Assembly (NCBI RefSeq): GCF_008630935.1
Contig: NZ_CP043908.1
Span: 1,302,001 to 1,366,000, forward strand
Source of the DNA: Thermodesulfobacterium sp. TA1
GTDB lineage: Bacteria > Desulfobacterota > Thermodesulfobacteria > Thermodesulfobacteriales > Thermodesulfobacteriaceae
Direction: 5' to 3'
DNA: 64,000 nt
Below, piece by piece: positions 29,073 to 37,427 of this stretch. A program made the position numbers and the translations under genes. The notes under the pieces were generated by a model. That model was not told the origin of the DNA. It searched no databases and saw nothing but the letters and a program-made list of their open reading frames with translations. Each line of letters begins with the position of its first letter. Position 1 is the first letter of the stretch.

Positions 29073-30443
29073 ATGAACAAAAAATACCTGATAGCTTTAA
29101 GTATATCTTCTGTGCTTTTTAGTTTTAGCTTAGGTATAAACCAAATAATTTCCTCTTCTGGAGAGCCAGGTATTAAACAGGCTCTTCCTTCGTGTGTTCA
29201 GCCTGGATGTCATAAGGTTTCAGCTCCTAATGAATTGTGGGGTAATCTTATTTCTATTTCCCAAAAAGCCGGCCTTCTTCAAATTGATACTGGTCAGACG
29301 ATAGATGTATTTTTTGATGAGAGCTCAAAGGTTTCATACTGGGAACAACCTTTAAACAAACTTAGCAAAGGCACCCCTATAAAGGTGGTTTACACTGAAA
29401 AAGAAGGTAAAAGATATGCTTCTATCATAAGTGTAAAACCTCCGGTAAAGGTTCCTCCAGAGAAAATCATAAGTTTAGAAGAGGTTAAAAAACTGGTAGA
29501 GCAAAAATCAGTGTTGATTATAGATGTTAGACCTCCTGCAAAGTATGCAGAAGGACATATTCCTGGAGCTATAAACCTTCCTTTAGCTCAATTTGGAAAA
29601 AAACTGCCTGAAATTTTAAAGGATAAACAGGCTTTAGCTGTAGTATACTGTGAAGGTCCGCGCTGAGCCTTAACTCCCGCAGCGGTCAGTGTGGCCGCTT
29701 CTCTTGGATATACCAACGTAAAAGGATTTGTAGACGGTTTTCCTGCCTGGAAAAAAGCAGGGTTACCTGTGGCAGTAGCTCCTCAACATATTCTTTCAGA
29801 AATAGCTCAAGGCATGTCTTTTGTTCTTATAGACCTAAGACCTAAAGCTTCTGCAGAAAAAGAACATATACCTGGAGCAGTAAACCTTCCTTTAGAAAAT
29901 CTTAAAAAAGCGAAAAAACTATTTCCCAAGCACAAGAACGCTCCCATCTTTTTATATGATGAAAACGACGAAAGGGCTTTATCAGCGATCAATATAATTA
30001 AAGCTTGGGGATATACTAATGTAGCCTATATTCCTGGTGGAATAGAAGCTTGGAAAAAAGCAGGAGGTAAGGTTGAAAAAGGAAAGCTACTTTCAAAGAT
30101 CAACTATATTCCTAAACCACGTCCTGGAACTTTTGCTGTAGAGGATTTTAAAAAATTAATTAAATCTCCTACCTTACCTGATAATTATTTTATTTTAGAT
30201 GTAAGAGAAGTTAACGAAGTCCAAGAAGGCAAGTTGCCTCATGCAGTAAACATTCCCTTAGGAGAACTCGAAAAAAGATTAAACGAACTTCCCAAAGACA
30301 AAACCATACTTATACATTGTACTACAGGTGTAAGGGCTGAAATGGCCTACAATATTTTAAAAAGAGCCGGGTTTAAAGCCTATTATCTCAATGCTAACGT
30401 AATTTTTGAAAACGGAAAATATAAAATAGAGGCTAAAGATTAG
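29073..30443 (+). CDS. Exported three-rhodanese-domain selenoprotein (in-frame UGA = Sec198)
   Basis: Read through the TGA at 29664-29666, the frame gives 456 residues. Residues 1-23 form a signal peptide. A CVQPGCH motif (CX4CH) follows at about 43. Three rhodanese domains come next. Domain 1 has its active-site loop split by the TGA (VVYC-EGP-R-U-ALTPAAVS), so Cys193 and Sec198 are five residues apart. Domain 2 has YDENDER where the Cys should be and is probably inactive. Domain 3 has HCTTGVRAEMA with an active Cys. The sequence after the TGA continues the rhodanese fold without a gap (AASLGYTNVKGF), and a hairpin sits 22 nt after it. It probably handles persulfide or selenide sulfur outside the cytoplasm. 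A nonsense mutation is the weaker alternative. Confidence 0.88.
29681..29699 (+). promoter_or_regulatory. SECIS-like hairpin for the rhodanese UGA
   Basis: AGCGGTCA (29681-29688) pairs with TGGCCGCT (29692-29699), 8 bp with one G-U, around loop GTG. The loop starts 22 nt after the TGA and has a G in its first position, as bacterial SECIS elements do. Confidence 0.82.
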
Positions 30444-30462
30444 GAAAACCTTTTAATCCCGT

Positions 30463-30512
30463 GCTTTTGTTGGCAACCTATTTGAGGTTGCCAACAAAAG
30501 CCCTAAAATTTT
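30463..30512 (+). terminator. Long perfect hairpin after the rhodanese gene
   Basis: GCTTTTGTTGGCAACC (30463-30478) and GGTTGCCAACAAAAGC (30486-30501) form a 16-bp perfect stem with a 7-nt loop. It is followed by CCTAAAATTTTT, so the T run is short and displaced. Confidence 0.72.
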
Positions 30513-30662
30513 TCCCGGACCATCTTTAGCTCTTAATCGAGGAATCTTCTGATAAAAAGCCTCACCATATTTAAAGTAATAAAGGTCTTAGGACAGACAG
30601 CGCTTCCTTGAAATCCCTTAAGGGGATAGAATAATATTTTTAGAACAACCTTCTAAGAGATA

Positions 30663-30690
30663 TTGACAAAACCTCATTTTATATTATCTT
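30663..30690 (+). promoter_or_regulatory. tRNA-Val promoter (TTGACA-16-TATCTT)
   Basis: TTGACA at 30663-30668 and TATCTT at 30685-30690 are spaced 16 bp, about 32 nt upstream of tRNA-Val. Confidence 0.65.
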
Positions 30691-30722
30691 TAATTAATAC
30701 TTGTAATTCTTTTAACAAAAAC

Positions 30723-30794
30723 GGGCGGATAGCTCAGGGGGAGAGCATCGGCCTTACAAGCCGGGGGTCAGAGGTTCAAATCCTCTTCCGCCCA
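30723..30794 (+). tRNA. tRNA-Val (TAC)
   Basis: A 72-nt cloverleaf. Acceptor GGGCGGA pairs with TCCGCCC, the D arm is GCTC/GAGC, the anticodon loop is CTTACAA with anticodon TAC, and the T arm is AGAGG-TTCAAAT-CCTCT. The discriminator is A. CCA is not encoded, and a T-rich tract follows that may terminate transcription. Confidence 0.97.
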
Positions 30795-31012
30795 TTTTTT
30801 ATTTTTCCTTAATTCTCTTGGAGTTTCAATCGGTCTAAAAACCTGGACCACGAAAAACTACACCTACCCTTTTATTTTATTATTTTTTATTAAGCAACAC
30901 CTTACTTTTCCAAACCTCAAAGTATATCTATAATTTAGACTGAGAAAAGATAGGCTTTTATTGTCTGCTATACTCAATAGTTAAAAGATTTATATTTTAA
31001 AATTGCAATCGC

Positions 31013-31058
31013 ATCTTTTAAAAGATCGGTTGATTTTTGTATTTTTTATGTTTATAAT
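31013..31058 (+). promoter_or_regulatory. CBS-gene promoter with upstream 14-bp palindrome
   Basis: TTGATT (31030-31035) and TATAAT (31053-31058) are spaced 17 bp. The perfect palindrome ATCTTTTAAAAGAT (31013-31026) ends 3 bp before the -35 box, a plausible operator. A related half site TTAAAAGAT lies about 30 bp further upstream. Confidence 0.6.
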
Positions 31059-31099
31059 GTTTTTTATAAACAATTAAAGAAAGTTGAGGAGGGGGTATA

Positions 31100-31501
31100 A
31101 TGGGAAAAGTAGCAGAGGATATCATGAATAAAAAATTAGAAAACATCTCTGCCGATGCTACGGTTTATGATGCGATAGAAAGGTTGATAGACAAACGTAT
31201 TAGGTCTTTGTTGGTGTTACCTAAGGACCCTAATGATGACTATGGAGTGGTTACCGTAAGAAACATCATCTTCAAGGTATTAAGTAAACATTTAGACCCA
31301 CATAAAGTAAAGATAGGGGATATAGCCTCCAAACCTGTATTGAGGGTTTCTAAAAACACCCCGATAGAAAAAATTTTAGAACTTATGGACAAAAACAACA
31401 TCGCAAGAGTTTTTGTTAGCGACGAAGAAGGTAAGATTATAGGGGTTGTATCCTTTTTTGATGTCCTAAACAACGTCTTAGTAGAACAAGCTAAAAAATA
31501 A
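31100..31501 (+). CDS. Two-CBS-domain protein
   Basis: A 133-residue stand-alone CBS pair (repeats at about 8-62 and 70-130). Typical turns RSLLVLPKDPNDDYGVVT and ARVFVSDEEGKIIGVVS are visible. CBS pairs bind adenine nucleotides and regulate partners. It is first in a three-gene unit with the DUF47 and Pit genes, so a role in sensing energy state for phosphate uptake is inferred. GAGGAGG precedes the ATG. Confidence 0.88.
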   Translation: MGKVAEDIMNKKLENISADATVYDAIERLIDKRIRSLLVLPKDPNDDYGVVTVRNIIFKVLSKHLDPHKVKIGDIASKPVLRVSKNTPIEKILELMDKNNIARVFVSDEEGKIIGVVSFFDVLNNVLVEQAKK

Positions 31502-31515
31502 AAGAGGTTTTAGTT

Positions 31516-32172
31516 ATGTTAGAAAAATTTTTTAGTGGTGGCAAGTTAGAAAAAAAAGCCATAGCCAAAATACAAGACTATCTAAAAACCCTTTGTGCTG
31601 CTACCGAATGTTTAAAGGAAACTTTACTTCAAGAAAGTTTTGAGAACACCTATTGTATAGAAAATCTTGAACGAGAGGCAGACGCCTTAAAAAGAGAAGT
31701 TATCGGTCTTATTTATGAGGGAGCTTTTTTACCCTACATCAGACCTAATCTTTGCAATTTTATAGAAATCACTGAAAAGGCTTTTGACCATATGAAAGTC
31801 TGTGCCTTTGAATACCGTTATATCCTAAACTCTGACCTTTATGGATTAACCTACAAAAACATAGAAGAAGAGTGCTTAAGGGTTGCTCATATAAACGTTG
31901 AGATGTGTCAAATATTGATAAAATCTTTTGAATCTCTTTGGACCAAAGATAACATTCGAGAAAAAAACTTAGCGATAAGAATTTTAGAAAAAAAGGTAGA
32001 TGAAATCAAGATGGAGATTACAGAAAAAATTAGAAATTGTAAACTCTGCAGGATTACCAACTATTGGGAAGGGAAGATTATGTCTGACTTTGTAGATTCC
32101 CTTCTCTCTATCAGCGATGTTATAGAAGATGCAAGCGACTACCTCTATCTTTTAGACCTAAGTTTAAAATAA
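31516..32172 (+). CDS. DUF47/PhoU-like protein
   Basis: A 218-residue all-helical protein of the DUF47 (TIGR00153) family, related to PhoU and generally encoded beside Pit transporters, whose activity it is thought to modulate. LEREADALKREVIGLIYEGAF is a characteristic metal-binding helix with acidic residues. It lies 14 nt after the CBS gene and 17 nt before pit. Confidence 0.88.
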   Translation: MLEKFFSGGKLEKKAIAKIQDYLKTLCAATECLKETLLQESFENTYCIENLEREADALKREVIGLIYEGAFLPYIRPNLCNFIEITEKAFDHMKVCAFEYRYILNSDLYGLTYKNIEEECLRVAHINVEMCQILIKSFESLWTKDNIREKNLAIRILEKKVDEIKMEITEKIRNCKLCRITNYWEGKIMSDFVDSLLSISDVIEDASDYLYLLDLSLK

Positions 32173-32189
32173 GTCTTTGGTCTTAATCT

Positions 32190-33131
32190 ATGATAGAAAT
32201 CGCCATCATAGCCAGCCTTTTAATTGCCTTTGGAATAGGGTCAAACGATGCCTCTAATGCCCTTGGCATCTCCATCGGAGCCGGAGTAATAAAGTTTAAA
32301 AGGGCTGTTTTTATTTTTGGAATTTTAGTTTTTCTTGGAGTTTTGTTAAACGGTGATAAAGTAATGAAAACCGTAGGCAAAAATCTGGTTGAAACTACCC
32401 CTCTTACCCTAAGTCTTTCTTTGCTCTTGTCTGCTTTGTTGATACTTTTTTCAAACTGGAGAAAACTTCCTCTATCAACCCATCAAGTAATCATAGGAAG
32501 CCTTATCGGAAGCGGTTTAGCTTTAGAGCTTAATATAAATACTATTTCTTTAATAAAAGTTGTTTTGTCTTGGCTGATTTCACCAATAATAGCTTGTATA
32601 ATAAGTTTTTTTCTTTATAAGTTAGTGGTAAACTTCATGTCTAAATTGCCCTTTTTTAGATTAGAAAAGCTTTTAAGGTTTTTTCTACTGATAAGTTCTT
32701 CGCTTATTGCTTATAACACCGGAGCTAACGAACTGGCAACGGTCCTTGGTCCTGTGATGTATACGGGATTAAAAATCAATAAAATATTACTTTATTTTAT
32801 CGCCTCAAGCCTTATTTTCTTAGGGGCTGTTTTACTTAGTCATAGGGTTATAGAAACCGTAGGGAAAGGTATAACCTCTTTAGACCCTCTTTCAGGTTTT
32901 GTTGCCCAGTTTGGAGCAGGTTTATGCATTTTTTCTTTTACTTTGTTAGGAATGCCTATTTCAACCACCTACTGCATCATAGGAGGCATTACTGGAGTAG
33001 GACTTACTAAAGGTTTTCAAACCGTTAAAATAGACTTGATTAAAAAGATAGGAATAAACTGGATTTTCACCCTTACTATTTCGATAACCCTTACTTTTTT
33101 GTTGACTAAGTTAGCTTTAAATATTCTTTAA
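32190..33131 (+). CDS. pit: PiT-family inorganic phosphate transporter
   Basis: A 313-residue membrane protein with about ten helices. The duplicated PiT signature appears as GIGSNDASNALG near the N terminus and NTGANELATVLGPV in the middle. It imports phosphate with H+ or Na+. The pairing with DUF47 supports the assignment. Its 3' end overlaps the convergent hydrogenase protease gene by 26 nt. Confidence 0.92.
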   Translation: MIEIAIIASLLIAFGIGSNDASNALGISIGAGVIKFKRAVFIFGILVFLGVLLNGDKVMKTVGKNLVETTPLTLSLSLLLSALLILFSNWRKLPLSTHQVIIGSLIGSGLALELNINTISLIKVVLSWLISPIIACIISFFLYKLVVNFMSKLPFFRLEKLLRFFLLISSSLIAYNTGANELATVLGPVMYTGLKINKILLYFIASSLIFLGAVLLSHRVIETVGKGITSLDPLSGFVAQFGAGLCIFSFTLLGMPISTTYCIIGGITGVGLTKGFQTVKIDLIKKIGINWIFTLTISITLTFLLTKLALNIL

Positions 33132-33555
33132 TAAGTTGCACAACCTTAGGGATTGCTGCCTTAACCTTAAGACTACAATCTCTATCTAAAGTGTCTATGT
33201 CTTCTACCTCTACTCCGATGATTTTTATCTCTTTTGGCATCTCTTCTGGAAACACTTGATAACCAATCCTTATTACCTCAAAAACCGTAAGACTATGGGT
33301 GCCGCTGGCATAGACTTTTTCAAAGGTTTTAAGCGGGTCAAGCTCAACGATCGTCCCAGGCTCAACCCCAATCTTTACCCCATCTACTATAACCGCTAAG
33401 TCATAACCTAACATTACATCTATTACCTTCAAGTCTGTATTAAGCAGACAGACCGTATCTACTAAACCCTCTAATTGTTCGACTATTTTATAACCGACCC
33501 CGTCGTCACGAAAATTAGGATTACCTATCCCTATAACTATAGCCTTTTTCTGCAT
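33106..33555 (-). CDS. Hydrogenase maturation protease (HyaD/HycI/FrcD type)
   Basis: A 149-residue endopeptidase that removes the C-terminal peptide of [NiFe] hydrogenase large subunits after nickel insertion. GIGNPNFRDDGVGYK and the later SGTHSLTVFEVI, with the Ni-binding acidic and His residues, are visible. It lies just downstream of mvhA of the left cluster, beyond a terminator, and very likely processes both MvhA proteins after the His of DLCxACSTH. No Shine-Dalgarno is seen. A TATAAT at 33569-33564 ends 8 nt before the ATG. Confidence 0.9.
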   Translation of the reverse strand: MQKKAIVIGIGNPNFRDDGVGYKIVEQLEGLVDTVCLLNTDLKVIDVMLGYDLAVIVDGVKIGVEPGTIVELDPLKTFEKVYASGTHSLTVFEVIRIGYQVFPEEMPKEIKIIGVEVEDIDTLDRDCSLKVKAAIPKVVQLIKEYLKLT

Positions 33556-33587
33556 AATGCTTTATTATAAACTATTTATCAAAATAA

Positions 33588-33614
33588 AAAAGGGGGCTTT
33601 TAAAGCCCCCTTTT
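33588..33614 (-). terminator. Terminator after the left mvhA
   Basis: A GC-core stem GGGGGC/GCCCCC extended by A-T pairs on both sides. On the minus strand a run of T follows. It separates mvhA from the protease gene. Confidence 0.8.
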
Positions 33615-33638
33615 AAAATCTCGAAAAACTAAAAACTT

Positions 33639-35102
33639 TTATTTAAAATTTCTCAAAGATTTTACCAACTCTCCATCCTTAGTATAAATGTCTATCTGCA
33701 CAGGCAGCTTACCAGGTAACGTATGGGTAGAACAGGCAAAACAAAGGTCATAAGGTCTATAAGCTATTTCTACTAAGTTGAGAATACCTTCGTCTACCTT
33801 TCCTTCCTTGATAAAATTCTCTGCCGCCCTCTTGATGGCTATGTTCATCGGCCCCTTGTTGTGGGTGGTTGCCACTATAATGTTAGCATCGGTTACTATA
33901 CCCTTATTGTCTGTCTTGTAATGATGGATAAGCGTTCCTCTTGCTGCCTCAACTATACCTACTCCCTCTCCTACCGGCTCCCCTAACTCCTGCCTCACAT
34001 CAGGTGCCGTAATACTCTCGTCTGATGCAAGCTCCTTAATCTTCTCCGCACAATGTAACAACTCTATCGCCCTCGCCCAATGATACCCTAATATATTGTG
34101 CACAGGCTTCCCTCCAAAAAACTCCAACATCTCCTCATATGCCTCCTGCGCTCCAGGTGTATCAAATCCATTACCTACGTTAAACCTCGCAAGCGGTCCC
34201 ACACTATACAAACTCGTACCCTCTCCGTCTACTATACCCTTCCACCCAAACTTCTTTATATACGGTGCCTTCTGATAACTCCATGGTAACGTCCTCTCCG
34301 CTATCCACTCCAAATACTCCTTACCTACAAACCTTCCTATCTCATTCCCCTTAGTGTCCACAAATACCTGCGTCCCGTCATAATACGTAACCTTGCCATT
34401 CCCATCTACCGTCCCTAAATAATTCGTTACCACCTTATACACATCACCCTTTATCAACTCCACATACTGAGGATTGCTTAACACCAAATCCTTAAACGCC
34501 TTAAGCGTAAACTTCCCCAACTCCACACACTCATCCGCATACTTAAGTATCTCCTGCCTCTCCTCCTCGGTTAACCTCTTGCTCCACCCACCTGGTATCG
34601 CCGCAACTGGATGGCTAGGTCTTCCTCCAAGAATTTCAAATATTCTAACAGCAGCAAACCTCTTCTTTAAAACATCCCTTCCTACATCTACACCTACCTT
34701 CATGATCAACCCAACCAAGTTCCTCTCAGCTGGTGAAGCCGTAGGACCACATACAAAATCAGGTAACCCCAAAGCATAGATTATCTCCATGTGGTCCTCT
34801 ACATAATGCGCATAGTAAAACAACTCCCTCAACTTCCTCGCCGTCTCCGTAGGCACTACCCCATATACCCCATCTGCGGCCTTCAACGAGGCCATAAAAT
34901 GTACACCCCTTCAGACGCCACAAATCGTACTTACCGTTCTTGGAACCTCTTCTATAGGCATACCTATCAAAAACTTCTCATATCCCATAAACTCTACTAC
35001 CTGTAAAAAGGCGTTGTCTACATTTCCCTTGTCATCCAAAAATATCGTTATCTTCCCATGACCCTCTAACCTTGTCATGGGGTTTATCTCTATCCTCTGC
35101 AT
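33639..35102 (-). CDS. mvhA: [NiFe]-hydrogenase large subunit MvhA, selenocysteine form (Sec64)
   Basis: Catalytic subunit of the methyl-viologen/F420-nonreducing (group 3c) hydrogenase that feeds Hdr. Read through the TGA at 34913-34911, the frame gives 487 residues. The N-terminal nickel motif is then RTVSTICGVU-RGVH with Cys61 and Sec64. The Cys twin to the right reads CGVCRAVH. The C-terminal motif is DLCFACSTH (Cys454, Cys457), followed by a 27-residue tail for the maturation protease. Sec64 sits at the second Cys of the N-terminal CxxC, a bridging Ni-Fe ligand in known hydrogenases. A hairpin starts its loop 22 nt after the UGA. Confidence 0.9.
34877..34894 (-). promoter_or_regulatory. 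SECIS-like hairpin in mvhA (Sec copy)
   Basis: On the minus strand TGGCCT (34894-34889) pairs with AGGCCG (34882-34877; last pair T-G) around loop CGTTGA. The loop begins 22 nt after the UGA at 34913-34911 and has G in its second position. Confidence 0.78.
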
Positions 35103-35137
35103 ACCCTTCCCCTCCTATCTCTTTTTTGTTTTTTCCA

Positions 35138-36094
35138 TTACTTACTAAGCCTCTTCCTTATCATAGACCCAGGTAAACTATATCTGTAAAATAACCTCAC
35201 CGGGTCCTCTATCCTATCCACCAAACCCTCATCCTCTAACGCACTCGCTATCGCACTTATAGCCCTCAATCCATAATCCCTTACCCCTGGTATCGGTCCT
35301 CCACATCCCCTACACGGTATGTTCACCTTCAAACAACTCGCCCCACAATCTCCCTGTGTAACCGGTCCCAAACATAAATAACCTGCCTCAAGCAAACACT
35401 CCTCCTCTACCAATCCACCCTCTATCACCCTCCTAACCTCACCTACCGGCTTCTTCTTCTCACCCCTTAACACCGGATTCCTCGCACATACCTCACACAC
35501 CGCATGACCCATCGTTATCCAACTACCCTTCGGCGGTAACTTACCCTCCAATAACGCCAACAACGCCGCCTTCACATGCTCATAATGCGGCGGACACCCT
35601 CCTATGTAATAATCTACCTCCACCACCTGGTCAAGCGTCCTCGCCTCCGTCAACTCAGGTAACTCCAACTCATACTTCCCATCCACCACATACCTCGGAC
35701 TCGGTAACTCCCCGCTCGGATTGTCTGTGCTAAACGTATCCCTGTACGCCTTCTCCAACAACTCCTGATTACTGTGCAAATTCACCAATCCCTTTATACC
35801 CCCTAAACTCGCACATATACCATACGCTATCAACACCTTACACTTAGCCCTCATCACCTTAGCCATGTGCTCATGTTCCTTATTCCTTATGTTACCCGTC
35901 AATAAACCCACATCTACAGACCCATCGGGTAATGCCTCAAAATCCTTATACTTAACATCAACCAGTGTCGGCGCAAAAAACACTATATCAACCGCACTAA
36001 CCACATCCACCAAAAAATCTGCTAAATCAACCAAACTTATATCACAACCTGCACATCCACCTGCCAGGTAATATGCTAACTTAGGCTTGCTCAT
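35138..36094 (-). CDS. mvhG: Hydrogenase small subunit MvhG (left copy)
   Basis: A 318-residue [NiFe] hydrogenase small subunit carrying three [4Fe-4S] clusters between MvhA and MvhD. GGCAGCDISLVDL gives the proximal-cluster CxxC, and further Cys lie in GGCPPHYEH, HAVCEVCARNP, CLLEAGYLCLGPVTQGDCG and IPCRGCGGP. It lacks a twin-arginine signal, so the enzyme is cytoplasmic. It differs from the right copy at two residues (Gly/Thr in EDEGLVD, Ser/Gly near the C terminus). It lies 3 nt after mvhD. Confidence 0.95.
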   Translation of the reverse strand: MSKPKLAYYLAGGCAGCDISLVDLADFLVDVVSAVDIVFFAPTLVDVKYKDFEALPDGSVDVGLLTGNIRNKEHEHMAKVMRAKCKVLIAYGICASLGGIKGLVNLHSNQELLEKAYRDTFSTDNPSGELPSPRYVVDGKYELELPELTEARTLDQVVEVDYYIGGCPPHYEHVKAALLALLEGKLPPKGSWITMGHAVCEVCARNPVLRGEKKKPVGEVRRVIEGGLVEEECLLEAGYLCLGPVTQGDCGASCLKVNIPCRGCGGPIPGVRDYGLRAISAIASALEDEGLVDRIEDPVRLFYRYSLPGSMIRKRLSK

Positions 36095-36097
36095 CTC

Positions 36098-36508
36098 CTA
36101 TACCCCCTTCATTGGATTTGGTCCTATTTCCCTTACCTTAGCATCCATCTCCGTTATTATGTCCGCAAACTTCTTACCCTCACTACCTGATATCCACTCA
36201 AGCCTAACCCTGTCTCCATCCACCCCCAACTCCTCTAACACCCTCTTCAAAAGCTTAAACCTCCTCAACGCCTTGTAATTACCTGACCGGTAATGACAAT
36301 CCCCTGGATGACAACCTCCAACCAAAACAGCATCAGCTCCTTTCACCAAGGCACTAACTATAAACTCAGGCTCTACCCTACCACTACAAGGAACCCTTAC
36401 TATATATGCTGTAGGTGGATAACTATATCTTAAACTACCTGCAAGGTCTGCTCCAGCATAAGTACACCAGTTACAGGCTATCACCACTATCTTTGGCTCC
36501 CAGCTCAT
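36098..36508 (-). CDS. mvhD: MvhD-family iron-sulfur protein (left copy)
   Basis: A 136-residue [2Fe-2S] protein that connects the hydrogenase with HdrA. The motifs ACNWCTYAGADLAGS and VGGCHPGDCHYRSGN hold the cluster Cys. The protein is identical to the right copy. The stop of hdrB and the start of mvhD are almost contiguous. Confidence 0.94.
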   Translation of the reverse strand: MSWEPKIVVIACNWCTYAGADLAGSLRYSYPPTAYIVRVPCSGRVEPEFIVSALVKGADAVLVGGCHPGDCHYRSGNYKALRRFKLLKRVLEELGVDGDRVRLEWISGSEGKKFADIITEMDAKVREIGPNPMKGV

Positions 36509-36509
36509 A

Positions 36510-37409
36510 TTACTTACCTCCTCTTATTTTTTCTACCACCTTATCTATAGGCACCTCCGCCAAACCAACCGCCTTCTCAGGCTCCGCCCCCAACGCCAAC
36601 GCCACCAACTGCGCCACATGCACCGCAGGCACCTCAAAATCTATTACCCCCTCCTTCTTCATCTGCGCCTGGTCGTTGTCAAACCTCAATAAACAACTAC
36701 TACACCCAGTCACAAATAACTCTGGATTGATCTCCTCTATCATCTTCTCGGCCTTCCTCTTAAACAAACTCCATGACTTGTCCCTTGCCAAACTACCCAA
36801 CGCACCCATCCCACAACAATCTGTCATCATACTATACCAAGGTGCAACCCCTCCTAACGCCTCACATATCTCACCCATCCTCTTAGGCTGAAATGTATTC
36901 TCATCATTCGCCGGATACGCCTTGCTCGGCCATAAATTATGACACCCTACCTGCACCCCACATACCATACCATTCAACGGATACTTAACCGCCTTCTTCA
37001 ACTCCTCTATCCCTATAAAATCATATAAATAATTGTATATGTTATAAACCTTAACCTTCCCCTCATACCTCATCCCCACACTACCTAATATCTCGTTCAC
37101 CTTCTCCTTAATCTCCGGATGCTTCTCCATGTGATACCTAGCCTCATTCAAACTACCATAACAACTCCCACATCCTGTCACCATCACCTCTAACCCCTTA
37201 CCCTCTGCTATCGCCATGTTCCACGCAGAACCCACACACCAACCAACCAAATCAACCGATGGCATCGTACCAAACGCAGGACAACACGTCGCACCCTCTA
37301 AATCCACTACCTCCACACCTAATTCCTTCAATAAATACCTCATCGAATACTCTATATCCGGCCTCCTCAACGGTATGTTACACCCTAAAAATAATCCTAC
37401 CCTCTTCAT
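36510..37409 (-). CDS. hdrB: Heterodisulfide reductase-like subunit HdrB (left copy)
   Basis: A 299-residue protein with two CCG domains that bind the noncubane [4Fe-4S] clusters at which the disulfide is split in methanogens. Cys blocks are LGCNIPL, GATCCPAFG, VTGCGSCYG in the first half and GCHNLWP, MTDCCGMGA, VTGCSSCLL in the second. The bacterial substrate is unknown, as CoM-S-S-CoB is not expected here. DsrC or another disulfide is possible. Identical to the right copy. Confidence 0.94.
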   Translation of the reverse strand: MKRVGLFLGCNIPLRRPDIEYSMRYLLKELGVEVVDLEGATCCPAFGTMPSVDLVGWCVGSAWNMAIAEGKGLEVMVTGCGSCYGSLNEARYHMEKHPEIKEKVNEILGSVGMRYEGKVKVYNIYNYLYDFIGIEELKKAVKYPLNGMVCGVQVGCHNLWPSKAYPANDENTFQPKRMGEICEALGGVAPWYSMMTDCCGMGALGSLARDKSWSLFKRKAEKMIEEINPELFVTGCSSCLLRFDNDQAQMKKEGVIDFEVPAVHVAQLVALALGAEPEKAVGLAEVPIDKVVEKIRGGK

Positions 37410-37427
37410 CTCTTCCCTCCTTTTTCT

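Larger units (their letters stand above)
30444..31099. other. Intergenic region with tRNA-Val, no CDS
   Basis: About 655 bp containing a long hairpin after the rhodanese gene, tRNA-Val with its promoter, a palindrome and the CBS-gene promoter. A short minus-strand stretch near 30500-30625 may be a gene relic. Otherwise nothing is recognised. Confidence 0.6.

Noticed and set aside
29667-29691. Second rhodanese gene starting at GTG 29691
   Set aside because: No Shine-Dalgarno, and the start would fall inside the active-site helix of the first rhodanese domain.
34098-34289. Plus-strand open frames through the Hdr-Mvh region
   Set aside because: They are antisense to conserved genes, repeat identically in both copies, and lack family features or Shine-Dalgarno sites.
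34911-35102. Left mvhA as a pseudogene split into 63- and 418-residue frames
   Set aside because: The single break is a UGA at a metal-ligand Cys codon, the rest of the gene is intact, and a properly spaced hairpin follows. A second gene of the same operon shows the same pattern.
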